Source: a virus. From it: a stretch of DNA of 39,749 bases. The notes beneath the pieces are model-generated. The model had not been told where the DNA came from. It did not search any database and saw only the letters and a list, made by a program, of their open reading frames with translations. Below, piece by piece: positions 20,327-27,722 of the stretch. Numbering within the stretch: the first letter of the stretch is position 1; the number at the start of each line of letters is the position of its first letter. The position numbers were made by a program, and so were the translations under genes. The stretch covers positions 1 through 39,749 of IMG/VR virus record IMGVR_UViG_3300044647_000264. One strand, written 5' to 3'.

Positions 20327-21268
20327 TTAAGCCCAGGATACGTTTCCTGTGCCTGCTGTTAATGTTGCTCTCTTATATCCACCACTTGCAGAACTTTCAG
20401 TACCAGTTAATCCAGCACCAATAGTAATTGTTTTAGTGTCTGGGTATCTTAAAATAACTACACCGCTACCGCCATTACCACCTGCAGAACCACTACCACC
20501 AGTTGTTCCACCACCACCTGCGCCACCGCCTAGGTTTGCAGTTCCATTAGTTCCTGCTACTCCAGGGTCACCACCTGCACCGCCACCACCTGAACCGCCA
20601 CTTGCACCACTACCAGAACTGTAAATAGCACCACCGCCACCACCTGCATAAGTTACAGATGTACCAGTAATTGAGTTAGCAGCACCTGCTCCGCCAGCAC
20701 CTGCTACAGTAGTAGTAGCGTTACTGCCACTAGCACCAGCACCACCGCCACCACCTGCAGGGAATCTGCCAGCACTGCCACCAGCGCCATAACCACCGCT
20801 ATTACCTTGTGATGGAGAAGTTGATGGAGTGTTACCAACACCTGGTGTATCTGTATTATTTTGACCAGAAGAACCTCCACCTGAGCCTCCATTGCCACCA
20901 GATTTACCAGCATTTTCGGACGCGCCATTACCACCATATCCGCCACCTGTTGAGGTTATTGTTGAAAATATTGAATTAGAACCTTGTGATGCGATTACAC
21001 TATTATTAGCAGCACCAGTGCCACCTGCGCCAACTGTTACTGTGTAATTAGTACCACCAGAAACTGAAAGTGCAGAGCCACCTATACTTGTTCTATATCC
21101 TCCTGCACCACCACCACCACCAACATTAGCATTTGTACTAGTTCCACCACCTCCACCACCACCTGCTACAACTAAGTAGTCAAGAGTAAAATCTGAAACA
21201 AATTTAGTATTGCCAACTAACATAGTGCCTTTAATCAAACCTGTTTTAAGACTTCTTACTGGAGCCAT
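20327..21268 (-). CDS. Glycine-rich adhesin paralogue, 313 aa
   Basis: A 313-aa protein beginning MAPVRSLKTGLIKGTMLVGN with DYLVVAGGGGGGG soon after, then the same ordered blocks as the 424-aa adhesin: YTVTVGAGGTG, SIFSTITSTGGGYGGNG, SITGTSVTYAGGGGGA, GGNGGSGVVILRY and TIGAGLTG, ending LTAGTGNVSWA. It lacks the fibronectin III domain and the SRARDLANL anchor. The two genes are clear paralogues, so the phage may display two variants of one adhesin domain. It starts with a TAATG overlap with the small beta protein. It would probably contact the host surface. Confidence 0.83.
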   Translation of the reverse strand: MAPVRSLKTGLIKGTMLVGNTKFVSDFTLDYLVVAGGGGGGGTSTNANVGGGGGAGGYRTSIGGSALSVSGGTNYTVTVGAGGTGAANNSVIASQGSNSIFSTITSTGGGYGGNGASENAGKSGGNGGSGGGSSGQNNTDTPGVGNTPSTSPSQGNSGGYGAGGSAGRFPAGGGGGAGASGSNATTTVAGAGGAGAANSITGTSVTYAGGGGGAIYSSGSGASGGSGGGGAGGDPGVAGTNGTANLGGGAGGGGTTGGSGSAGGNGGSGVVILRYPDTKTITIGAGLTGTESSASGGYKRATLTAGTGNVSWA

Positions 21269-21570
21269 TACGCAATCTCCACTCCGCTAATATGGAAGTT
21301 AACAGTTGTAGCAGATGCTAAACCTTTAATTGTATCTGTAGCAGCAAGTGCTTGTTTCATATCAATAACAGTTGTATCAAATCCGCCAACAGTAACTGTT
21401 GTAGCAGCAGATACATCATCTAGCAATATAGTAAATGTTGCATCTCCAGTTACAGTATTAGTAACCAAAATATTAGTTACAATAGTTGTAGTTGCCGAAG
21501 GAGTTGTATATAGGGTTGTGCTTGATGTTGATGCTGCTCCTCGAAAGAGCACTTTAGAAGTTGTAGCCAT
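21268..21570 (-). CDS. Small beta-sandwich virion protein, 100 aa
   Basis: A 100-aa protein that is almost wholly beta: LYTTPSATTTIVTNILVTNT, DATFTILLDDVSAATTV, TVIDMKQALAATDTIKGLAS, NFHISGVEIA. The pattern 'LY-tp-...tIVTNILVTN...' is common in small decoration or fibre-base proteins of tailed phages. The ribosome binding site is AAAGGTAG. It lies between the long fibre and a glycine-rich adhesin. Fibre collar or decoration is the likely role; there is no direct proof. Confidence 0.65.
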   Translation of the reverse strand: MATTSKVLFRGAASTSSTTLYTTPSATTTIVTNILVTNTVTGDATFTILLDDVSAATTVTVGGFDTTVIDMKQALAATDTIKGLASATTVNFHISGVEIA

Positions 21571-21585
21571 TAGTTACTACCTTTC

Positions 21586-23847
21586 TTAGTATGCACCCAT
21601 AATAGTCATTATGAGGTTATCGTTTACGGTTGTTGTTGTTGCGTATGAAGATAAATCAATAGTTCCCCAACTTGCTGTTGAACCATTAGTTGTTAAGTAT
21701 TTACCACTATTACCAGTCTGGCTAGGTAAGGCATCTACTGTTGACCATTTAAGTCCAGTTGCTGTACTTGAGTCAGCCTGTAGATATTGTCCATTAGTTC
21801 CTACTGAAAGTTTACCTACGGTGTCTGCTGCAGTTGCAGCAATTAAATCACCCTTTGCATCAAACACAGTATTTGAAATGGCTGTGGCTAAATCAAAGGC
21901 TGTGAAGGTAATAATCTCTAGGATATCGCTAGCAGCAAGGGCTGCAAGAGATGTAATGCTTGTTCCATTAGACGCTGTATAATCTGTACCACGAACTAAC
22001 AGAACACCGTTTAGATATACCTGCTCTTTACCCGCTAGGTATGAAAGTGTTAGACCATTAGCATCTGTTCCAGATACTGAAGTCTCTCCACCTGATGCTA
22101 CGAACTTGTATCTAAAGATTTCTGCAGTTGAGGAGATTGAACCCCAAGCAGAACCTGACCAAGCAAACATAGTATTAGATACTGAGTTCCAATATAGAGC
22201 ACCAGTGATAAGAGCATTGCCATCATTATCTACAGATGGAGCAGATGACTTAGCACCTAGGTATCTATCATCAAAGTTATCATAGGTTGTAGCAGCGGCA
22301 GCAGCAGAGGCTGCAGCAGCAGTAGCAGAACCAGCAACGTTATCTACATATAATTTAGTAGCAGCGTCAGCATTGCTTGTAGGAGTTCCTAGTCCAGTTA
22401 CTTTAAAGTTATTAGCATCTAGGTTACCTAATAGTTGACCAGAGGTTCTATTTAGATATGTACCTGAAAGGCTAATAGCACCAGTGTTACCATCAACAGA
22501 TAAAACTGCATCTGTTGGGGTTAATAGTTCTTGCCAGTTACCTAATGTAGTAGCAGGTGAGGCAGTAAGAATAAATGATTTGTTAACATCTGTACGAACT
22601 GCAACGTCACCAACCTGTGCGGTAAGTGCAAGCATTGCAGCCTGTGATACAACTACTGATGTTTCAGTAATTGCCAATGCAGGCAACTGGTTAGTAGGAA
22701 TTAATCCAGAACTATCTAGAGATGCAATACCATTTGCTGCACCCTTTTGGTCTGTAAGATATTTTAATGTTACTGCATCTTGGTTAGATGTAGGGTCAGC
22801 AAGTCCTGTAATCTTCTGAGCATTTAATGCTACAGAAGCAGTAGGTGCTGCCATCTGGTCTAGGCGAGATGTTCTTACCTGTGTGTCAAAGTCGGAGATA
22901 GTTGAAGCAGTCTGTGTACCTGTATGGTTAGCACGGGCTAGTGGGTCAGTTGCCAACTTGCTAAGTGCAATAGCAGCACTAGCATTAATATCAGCATTAA
23001 CGATAGTTCCATCTACTAAATCAGCAGAGGTAATAGAACTGTTAAGGCTTAACTTACCATAAGTAATACCAGCAGATGCATTAACATCTGCGTTAACAAT
23101 AGCACCTGTACCAATAACAGTAGTTAGGCTTACATTGCCAGTACCATCAAAGGATACGGCAGATGCTTCTACATCTCCAGTTAGTTGGAAGTTACGGGCT
23201 GTGCTTAAAGCACTAGCAGTAGTAGCAGTAGTTGCTGTGCTAGCAGTACCTGTAAGGTTAGCAGTAATAGTACCTGCAGAAAAGTTACCTGAAGCATCAC
23301 GGGCTACGATAGCCGAGTTAGTATTGGCAGATGTAGCAGTTGTAGCAGAGTTAGATACTTTAGAAGCGGTTGAGATAGTGGCTAACTTAGTGTCTGCGAT
23401 AGCAGCACTTGCGTTGATGTCAGCATTAACAATAGTGCCATCAAGAATCATACCGCTTGTTACTGTACCAGTAGAACCAGTTTGGACTATGTTAGCAAGG
23501 GTAATTCCATGTGCAGTTGTAGTGTTTTCAATGTGTTGATTGGCTTCACGGTAATCTCGACCAATTGCCATATGGCGCACTACAGCACCAGCAGAGTGGG
23601 CTACACCAGTTGAACCATCAATACCACGAGTAATAGTAAGTGTGTTAGTTGAGACCGCCGTTACATCTACAATTTCTTCAAGCGCTGTATCTGGGTCAAT
23701 CACCACCGTAAAGGTTTCGCCAGCAGAAATCGTGGCACCACCTAGTAAAGAAGTACCAGATACTACAGTGGCTGAAGTACCGTTAGATGTTAACGCTGCA
23801 GACAGTGTAGACTGCTGTGAGCGTGAGGAGTATTTGCGTGTTGTCAT
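21586..23847 (-). CDS. Long tail fibre with internal repeats, 753 aa
   Basis: A 753-aa Ala/Thr/Ser-rich protein. An N-terminal strand-rich head (SATVVSGTSLLGGATISAGE, TITRGIDGSTGVAHSAGA) probably docks to the tail. Three near-identical repeats carry IVNADINASAAIA or IVNADVNASAGIT followed by KL. Two LNAQKITGLADPTSN/NNFKVTGLGTPTSN-type fibre motifs follow, then GALYWNSVSNTMFAWSGSAW and GKEQVYLNGVLLVRGTDYT, both common in phage fibres. It ends near NDNLIMTIMGAY. It would bind the host surface. The opposite-strand frames are shadows. Confidence 0.87.
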   Translation of the reverse strand: MTTRKYSSRSQQSTLSAALTSNGTSATVVSGTSLLGGATISAGETFTVVIDPDTALEEIVDVTAVSTNTLTITRGIDGSTGVAHSAGAVVRHMAIGRDYREANQHIENTTTAHGITLANIVQTGSTGTVTSGMILDGTIVNADINASAAIADTKLATISTASKVSNSATTATSANTNSAIVARDASGNFSAGTITANLTGTASTATTATTASALSTARNFQLTGDVEASAVSFDGTGNVSLTTVIGTGAIVNADVNASAGITYGKLSLNSSITSADLVDGTIVNADINASAAIALSKLATDPLARANHTGTQTASTISDFDTQVRTSRLDQMAAPTASVALNAQKITGLADPTSNQDAVTLKYLTDQKGAANGIASLDSSGLIPTNQLPALAITETSVVVSQAAMLALTAQVGDVAVRTDVNKSFILTASPATTLGNWQELLTPTDAVLSVDGNTGAISLSGTYLNRTSGQLLGNLDANNFKVTGLGTPTSNADAATKLYVDNVAGSATAAAASAAAAATTYDNFDDRYLGAKSSAPSVDNDGNALITGALYWNSVSNTMFAWSGSAWGSISSTAEIFRYKFVASGGETSVSGTDANGLTLSYLAGKEQVYLNGVLLVRGTDYTASNGTSITSLAALAASDILEIITFTAFDLATAISNTVFDAKGDLIAATAADTVGKLSVGTNGQYLQADSSTATGLKWSTVDALPSQTGNSGKYLTTNGSTASWGTIDLSSYATTTTVNDNLIMTIMGAY

Positions 23848-23855
23848 TTAGTTAC

Positions 23856-24788
23856 CTATCGGCTGTAGTGGATGCGGATTGGATATTGTGTTTGTTGACG
23901 CTGTATTTCTTCTTGTAAGCGTTGTGTGTAAAGGGCTAGTAATTGACGTGATGAGTTCTGTGAAGAACCAAATGGTCTCTTACTATCTGTTTCATCTGCT
24001 TGTGGGCTAACCTGAGCAGCACGTGCTGGGTCAAGATAGGTAAGCAAACGGTATGAAGCACCTAGTACTACCACATCTTTGCAAGATTCTGGTAGTCCAG
24101 TTTGTGTTGTAAACACTTGAGCATTAGTTGTAAAAGCAACTGGTTCAGTTGCATAAACAACCTTTACGGTTCTGCCTGGTGTAATGTAATCACCAATAGT
24201 TACTGTCTGTACCTCGTCACTTGAGGTATATCCAAAGGCTGTAGGTTCGGCAAAAGAGTCCCAAGACCAACGTCTTACTGGTATCCATTCTTTAGACGGA
24301 CCAACTTCTTGCCACATAATTGTTAAAATATTATCTATATTTAAATTAGCAAATGCATAGGTAGTAACTGCTGCATTGTAAGTAAATGAAGTATCTGATA
24401 CTGCAAATATAGAAGCACCCATTGCCCTAATGGTGTCATTAACTGCACGCTTAACTACGTGGCGTGGGAAGGTAGGGGAAATAGTAACTTTAGTATCTGC
24501 TGTGTGTGTAGCAGCAGTAGTACCTAAATAGCCACGGCCATATGGAGATACAGTGGCTGTATTAGCAATACGGTCAAATGAATCTACCCATAATAATTCT
24601 TCGTCAATTTCAACTACACCTTTACCTAGGTTCTCAGTAGAGCCTAAGTATAGAACTGTAGGTGATGTAGATGATGACGTTAAGGTAGAGACTGCACTGC
24701 TTAGGTGAGTTGCTCTATCCTGTTGGTATGTATATCCAGCAAGGTTAATCTGGATTTCATCCATTATATTCGATAGGGTAGTTGTCAT
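23856..24788 (-). CDS. Head-tail adaptor-like protein (podoviral tail ring), 310 aa
   Basis: A 310-aa protein starting after AAAGGAAGAT. The helices at the ends bracket a beta-rich middle: MTTTLSNIMDEIQINL near the start; PRHVVKRAVNDTIRAMGASI; SCKDVVVLGASYRLLTYLDP near the end, then LLALYTQRLQEEIQRQQTQY. The helical bundle with an inserted beta part fits adaptor proteins that sit below the portal (T7 gp11-type), and its size is larger than siphoviral adaptors. It lies upstream of fibre genes. The fold call is from pattern only. The end PIRIHYSR is basic. Confidence 0.6.
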   Translation of the reverse strand: MTTTLSNIMDEIQINLAGYTYQQDRATHLSSAVSTLTSSSTSPTVLYLGSTENLGKGVVEIDEELLWVDSFDRIANTATVSPYGRGYLGTTAATHTADTKVTISPTFPRHVVKRAVNDTIRAMGASIFAVSDTSFTYNAAVTTYAFANLNIDNILTIMWQEVGPSKEWIPVRRWSWDSFAEPTAFGYTSSDEVQTVTIGDYITPGRTVKVVYATEPVAFTTNAQVFTTQTGLPESCKDVVVLGASYRLLTYLDPARAAQVSPQADETDSKRPFGSSQNSSRQLLALYTQRLQEEIQRQQTQYPIRIHYSR

Positions 24789-24799
24789 ATCTTCCTTTA

Positions 24800-25534
24800 T
24801 TATCTAGGTGTAATGATTTTCTTGTCGGGTGTAATTAGTTTAGATTCTTCTTTAGGCTTGCCAAAAAATGCTTGATAGTAATGTTCATCAAAAGAGAACC
24901 GCTTCATATGTGGGGCTAACGCTCCAGTATGAGCATATAGTGGAACCTCTGCTTTATCGCATAGTGCAAAGAAAAATATATCTTCGCCTATAAATTTCTT
25001 ACCTCTACCCATTTCCATAAAGACTACTTTGTCAATTGCTACTTCACGGACTTTAGGTACTATGCTGCGGTGCATTAGGATAAATCCCATACCTGCTGCA
25101 TCTACTTTAATAAGTTGATTCTGAGGTAGTGGATGTACTCTGGCTAATCCAAAGCCACCATCCTCATTAGCAACAAAACTAAACAATGTAGGCATTGGAA
25201 CCATCAAAGGTTCCTCTGGATTATCTGTAGTAAAATATACCCCAGTAATCATAGGACGCTTCTCAGCATCTCTATTATCCCATAATAACTTAAACTTCTC
25301 TGGACTAATTACTACATCTGAGTCTACCCAGAATAACCATTCGTAATCAGTCTTGTCATACCAGTAATCAAAAACTGTTTGTCGTTGTCTGCCAATTTGA
25401 TTGCCTTGGCTACGTAATGTTGTAGCAAACTCTACGCCAGACTTTAGCATTACATCTGCTACGCCTTGCATAAACTTGCCATCTACCATTCCATTGTCGC
25501 ACCAAACTAGTGCAATAGAATCTTTTTTACTCAT
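24800..25534 (-). CDS. Glycosyltransferase-like protein (GT-A fold), 244 aa
   Basis: Likely transfers a sugar. The DxD motif is WLFWVDSDVV (67-76, Asp71 and Asp73), which would bind the metal and nucleotide sugar. Other typical parts are NQIGRQRQTVFDYW before it, GVYFTTDNPEEPLMVPMP, the GMGFILMHRSI helix and GEDIFFFALCDKA (GED) as a possible catalytic base region. It is in the late arm between the basic mini-protein cassette and the adaptor. It could decorate a virion protein or act on a host surface glycan; the target is not shown. Confidence 0.8.
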   Translation of the reverse strand: MSKKDSIALVWCDNGMVDGKFMQGVADVMLKSGVEFATTLRSQGNQIGRQRQTVFDYWYDKTDYEWLFWVDSDVVISPEKFKLLWDNRDAEKRPMITGVYFTTDNPEEPLMVPMPTLFSFVANEDGGFGLARVHPLPQNQLIKVDAAGMGFILMHRSIVPKVREVAIDKVVFMEMGRGKKFIGEDIFFFALCDKAEVPLYAHTGALAPHMKRFSFDEHYYQAFFGKPKEESKLITPDKKIITPR

Positions 25535-25548
25535 AGTCCCCTTTGTCC

Positions 25549-25944
25549 CTATCTGTACTTTGCTGTCTTTTTTGCTATTGATTTAGGTTGCGCTACAAAC
25601 TGCTTACCCTTTTTCATACCTTCACGTTTTGCCTTTGAAGTTGCTGCATACTCAGAAGAACTAAGTGCTTGTCTTGCTTTTTTAGGTAAATATCTTTCAC
25701 CAGTTGCTTTAGAACCTTGAGTACTAGGCTTACCAGATTTAGTACCCCAGTCTTCTTTAGACCATTTAGATAAAGATTTTTGCTTACTAGACTTTCCACC
25801 GCTATAACTACCACCAGCCTTTTTGTATGCAAGTGCTACTAGTTGGGCTTTACGGGCAGACCACTGACCTGGTTTACCACCTTTAGAACCAGCCATAATG
25901 CGGTTCTTAATACGGTTCCTAAGTTCAGGATTTGTATATGCCAT
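25549..25944 (-). CDS. Conserved basic protein of the 'GQWSARKAQLVA' family, 131 aa
   Basis: Start at ATG 25944 in a TAATG overlap; the frame's upstream GTG is not needed. The 131-aa product has NPELRNRIKNRIMAGSKGG, KPGQWSARKAQLVALAYKKA, a Ser/Lys/Gly-rich linker, SKWSKEDWGTKSG, ERYLPKKARQAL and SSSEYAATSKAKREGMKKGK. This ordered set is found in phages and giant viruses (DUF5872-like, as far as I recall). Function unknown. It is strongly basic. It ends the mini-protein cassette and precedes the glycosyltransferase. Confidence 0.75.
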   Translation of the reverse strand: MAYTNPELRNRIKNRIMAGSKGGKPGQWSARKAQLVALAYKKAGGSYSGGKSSKQKSLSKWSKEDWGTKSGKPSTQGSKATGERYLPKKARQALSSSEYAATSKAKREGMKKGKQFVAQPKSIAKKTAKYR

Positions 25945-26210
25945 TACCACTTAACCTTATCTGCCCAGTATGCTGCTGACATCTTGCCTTTGGCAATGTT
26001 CTTAGCATGACGTGCTTTAAATGATGCTTGACGCTTAGTAGGTTGTCTGTCTCCAGTTACACCCTGCTGTCCAAATCTAATTGTTTTTACTTGACTACCA
26101 ACTTTGGCTACCACCACATGGGATTTTTTAGGATGATTAGGAGTACGCTTTGGTTTATTAAAACCAGATACTCCAGCCCTAGCGAGTCTTGAGTCCTTCT
26201 TGCTTGCCAT
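25944..26210 (-). CDS. Conserved basic protein with RFG...ARH...YWxxKxxW motif, 88 aa
   Basis: An 88-aa product. The order 'GFNKPKRTPNHPKKSHVVVA', 'VKTIRFGQQGV', 'RQASFKARHAKN' and the end 'YWADKVKW' matches a widespread small phage family of unknown function that sits in head or packaging regions. The ATG follows GCAAGGGGAGT. It overlaps the upstream 50-aa gene by 32 bases and the downstream gene by TAATG. The charge is strongly basic. It may be packaged or act at head completion; this is inference. Confidence 0.8.
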   Translation of the reverse strand: MASKKDSRLARAGVSGFNKPKRTPNHPKKSHVVVAKVGSQVKTIRFGQQGVTGDRQPTKRQASFKARHAKNIAKGKMSAAYWADKVKW

Positions 26211-26331
26211 ACTCCCCTTGCTTTCCTAGTACTTGTCTGATTATTCCATTCTTGCCAATACGCACAACAAATCCGTTTTTAATCTGTATTGGATTAAATC
26301 CATCATGTCGCTTGTATTGGCCAGATGACAT
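26179..26331 (-). CDS. Small basic protein, 50 aa
   Basis: A 50-aa product, MSSGQYKRHDGFNPIQIKNG then FVVRIGKNGIIRQVLGKQGE and a basic end. The start is a TAATG overlap and the end overlaps the next gene by 32 bases in another frame. The pattern is two short beta strands (IQIKNGFVVRI, NGIIRQVLG). No family is recognised. Overlap on both sides supports a real gene in the cassette. Confidence 0.65.
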   Translation of the reverse strand: MSSGQYKRHDGFNPIQIKNGFVVRIGKNGIIRQVLGKQGEYGKQEGLKTR

Positions 26332-26519
26332 TATCTTCCTCGTCCTGCTTTTCTCATACCCTTAACCTTTAATAGGTTAGGGTTCTTTTTAATTGCTGAC
26401 TTGCTGGCTTTCCTCGCACCTGCAGCCAAGATTGCTCCAGCACGCTCCTGTGAGATACCTTGTTTTTTCGCAATTTTCTTTTGCGCTGCTTTGAAGCCCA
26501 TTCCCTTTTTGGCTTTCAT
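26331..26519 (-). CDS. Small basic helical protein, 62 aa
   Basis: A 62-aa product: a Lys-rich start (MKAKKGMGFKAAQKKIAKKQ) then GISQERAGAILAAGARKAS, KSAIKKNPNLLKVKGM and RKAGRGR. The middle reads as a helix-turn-helix-like pair of short helices. A similar small protein ('F-K-x-x-Q-K-K-I-x-x-K-x-G-x-S...A-G-A-I-L-A-A-x-x-R-K-A-S') is common in phages beside head genes. Function unknown. It has TAATG at both ends. Confidence 0.75.
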   Translation of the reverse strand: MKAKKGMGFKAAQKKIAKKQGISQERAGAILAAGARKASKSAIKKNPNLLKVKGMRKAGRGR

Positions 26520-26731
26520 TACTTCTTCTTTCCATAGCGCTTCTTCATTAACTTATCAAGTGCTGCTGTTTGGTCTGCTTTAGTTTTAGCCATACCTTTA
26601 GGAGATATTAACTTTTGGTATGCATCTAATGCTGCTTTACCTGTAAGTTCTTTGGTCTGACGTGGACCAGATTTTTTCATACCAGGTCTTACTACTGAAG
26701 ATTTTAGTGGTCTATTTTGTTTCTTGTTCAT
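26519..26731 (-). CDS. Small basic protein, 70 aa
   Basis: A 70-aa product, MNKKQNRPLKSSVVRPGMKK then ELTGKAALDAYQKLISPKGM and LDKLMKKRYGKKK. It is strongly basic at both ends with one amphipathic helix in the middle. It starts in an ATGA overlap and ends in TAATG. It is a member of the coupled mini-protein cassette. No family is recognised. Confidence 0.7.
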   Translation of the reverse strand: MNKKQNRPLKSSVVRPGMKKSGPRQTKELTGKAALDAYQKLISPKGMAKTKADQTAALDKLMKKRYGKKK

Positions 26732-26919
26732 TTGTAAAACCCCTTTTTATTTTTTTCAAGTGTGGCTTTTCCTTTATGCCAGGTGTATGTTTTACCTTTG
26801 TAAGTTCCTTTGTAAACATTTGGGTCTGTCTTACTACCCTTACCACCAAGTGGTATAGCCATAGTTGCCATTCCAATATCTAAATCATCAAATGACGGTC
26901 CAGAAGATTTTTTGGCCAT
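26728..26919 (-). CDS. Small protein, 63 aa
   Basis: A 63-aa product with a mixed N-terminus (SGPSFDDLDIGMATMAIPLG) and a basic C-terminal half (VYKGTYKGKTYTWHKGKA...KNKKGFYK). The second half looks like two beta strands with aromatic residues (YKGKTYTWHKGK). It starts one base after the previous stop. The family is unknown. It is part of the same cassette. Confidence 0.7.
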   Translation of the reverse strand: MAKKSSGPSFDDLDIGMATMAIPLGGKGSKTDPNVYKGTYKGKTYTWHKGKATLEKNKKGFYK

Positions 26920-26920
26920 G

Positions 26921-27085
26921 TTACTTCTTCTTTCCCATTTTCTTCATGGTTGTTTTCTTCATACCTTTACGCATCTCCATCATCTTTTCAGACTTGGATT
27001 CCATCTTCTCGCCTTTAGCATAAGCCTTGGCTGCAGCCTTTCCCTTGGCTGTGTATGGGAATTTTTTCTTTCCTACTTTTGGCAT
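26921..27085 (-). CDS. Lys/Met-rich mini-protein, 54 aa
   Basis: A 54-aa product with 19 Lys and 8 Met: MPKVGKKKFPYTAKGKAAAK to GMKKTTMKKMGKKK. It starts in a TAATG overlap with the 103-aa gene. The first part (KFPYTAKGKAAAKAYAKG) recurs in small head-associated phage proteins. The extreme Lys content suggests a polycation that binds DNA, perhaps packaged with it. It is too short and low in complexity for a fold call. Confidence 0.75.
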   Translation of the reverse strand: MPKVGKKKFPYTAKGKAAAKAYAKGEKMESKSEKMMEMRKGMKKTTMKKMGKKK

Positions 27086-27396
27086 TACATTCCTACCTCT
27101 CGCATTGTGTTTGCTACCCGTTGGTCTATTTTTTGTGCCGCTGGCATAGTGTTTGCATCATATGGTTTGTTTAACTTTTCAGAGGCTTCCCGTGCTGCAT
27201 TGATTTGCCGCCAAGTTGTCCCTCCTGGTTGGATACCTTCTGCTCTTGCAGCACGATAGGCAGCCAATTCTCCATCCCATTTCTTCTGGGCTATCTGTTT
27301 TCTAGCATCCCCTGGGGCTAACTCAAGGGTACTAATCTTGCAACCAAAGCATCCTTCTACAAACTCTGGATGGGTTCTTTCTTGATGTAAACTCAT
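27085..27396 (-). CDS. Conserved actinophage-type protein with CFGC motif, 103 aa
   Basis: A 103-aa product: N-terminal HPEFVEGCFGCKISTLELAP, then a helical part (KKWDGELAAYRAARAEGIQP) and GGTTWRQINAAREASEKLNK. This order (G-C-x-x-C-K-I-x-T, later 'W-x-x-E-L-x-A-Y-R-x-x-R-x-x-G-x-Q-P') is shared by many actinophage proteins next to capsid genes; I know of no assigned function. Two Cys could bind zinc with a His. It overlaps the upstream gene by ATGA and the downstream by TAATG. Confidence 0.75.
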   Translation of the reverse strand: MSLHQERTHPEFVEGCFGCKISTLELAPGDARKQIAQKKWDGELAAYRAARAEGIQPGGTTWRQINAAREASEKLNKPYDANTMPAAQKIDQRVANTMREVGM

Positions 27397-27662
27397 ATTG
27401 CTGTAAAGTTGGCTGAAGTAACACCAACATTCCCAGCAATTAATGCTGACCTAGTTGCATCATCAACCGTATGGGTATAACCACCACGATAAAATTCATC
27501 ATACTCTGCCATGTCTGAATCAACTGGATATCTTACTTGTGAGTAAGTAGCACCAGATTTGGCAATACTGATACCTCTATTTAGTTTATAAAAGTAGAAC
27601 AGTCTGTGATTACCTGCTGGTCCCTCTTCTACATTAGGTGTTTTAAATAGATAGTTTGTCAT
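27393..27662 (-). CDS. Small head-associated protein, 89 aa
   Basis: The start is ATG 27662 after TTAAGGAGAACA; the longer frame into the capsid gap has no ribosome binding site. The 89-aa product begins MTNYLFKTPNVEEGPAGNHR and continues LFYFYKLNRGISIAKSG, ATYSQVRYPVDSDM, then a mostly beta region ending TSANFTAI. It is first after the major capsid gene, so a head decoration or completion protein is a fair guess. No family name is supported. Confidence 0.7.
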   Translation of the reverse strand: MTNYLFKTPNVEEGPAGNHRLFYFYKLNRGISIAKSGATYSQVRYPVDSDMAEYDEFYRGGYTHTVDDATRSALIAGNVGVTSANFTAI

Positions 27663-27688
27663 TGTTCTCCTTAATGAACTTACTGTTA

Positions 27689-27708
27689 GGCATTGCATAA
27701 ACAATGCC
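27689..27708 (-). promoter_or_regulatory. Hairpin directly after the capsid gene
   Basis: GGCATTG and CAATGCC form a 7-bp stem with a 6-base loop between the capsid stop (27723) and the next ATG (27662). No T-run follows on the - strand, so it is a weak terminator at best. It may protect the 3' end of capsid mRNA or partly reduce read-through. Confidence 0.5.
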
Positions 27709-27722
27709 CAACCGTCAATCAA

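Noticed and set aside
18753-20624. Pro-rich + strand frames opposite the glycine-rich adhesins
   Set aside because: Gly codons read backwards give Pro/Ala codons; these frames are shadows with no start signals.
18653-21268. Diversity-generating retroelement acting on the paralogous adhesins
   Set aside because: No reverse transcriptase gene and no template repeat with adenine-specific changes was seen.
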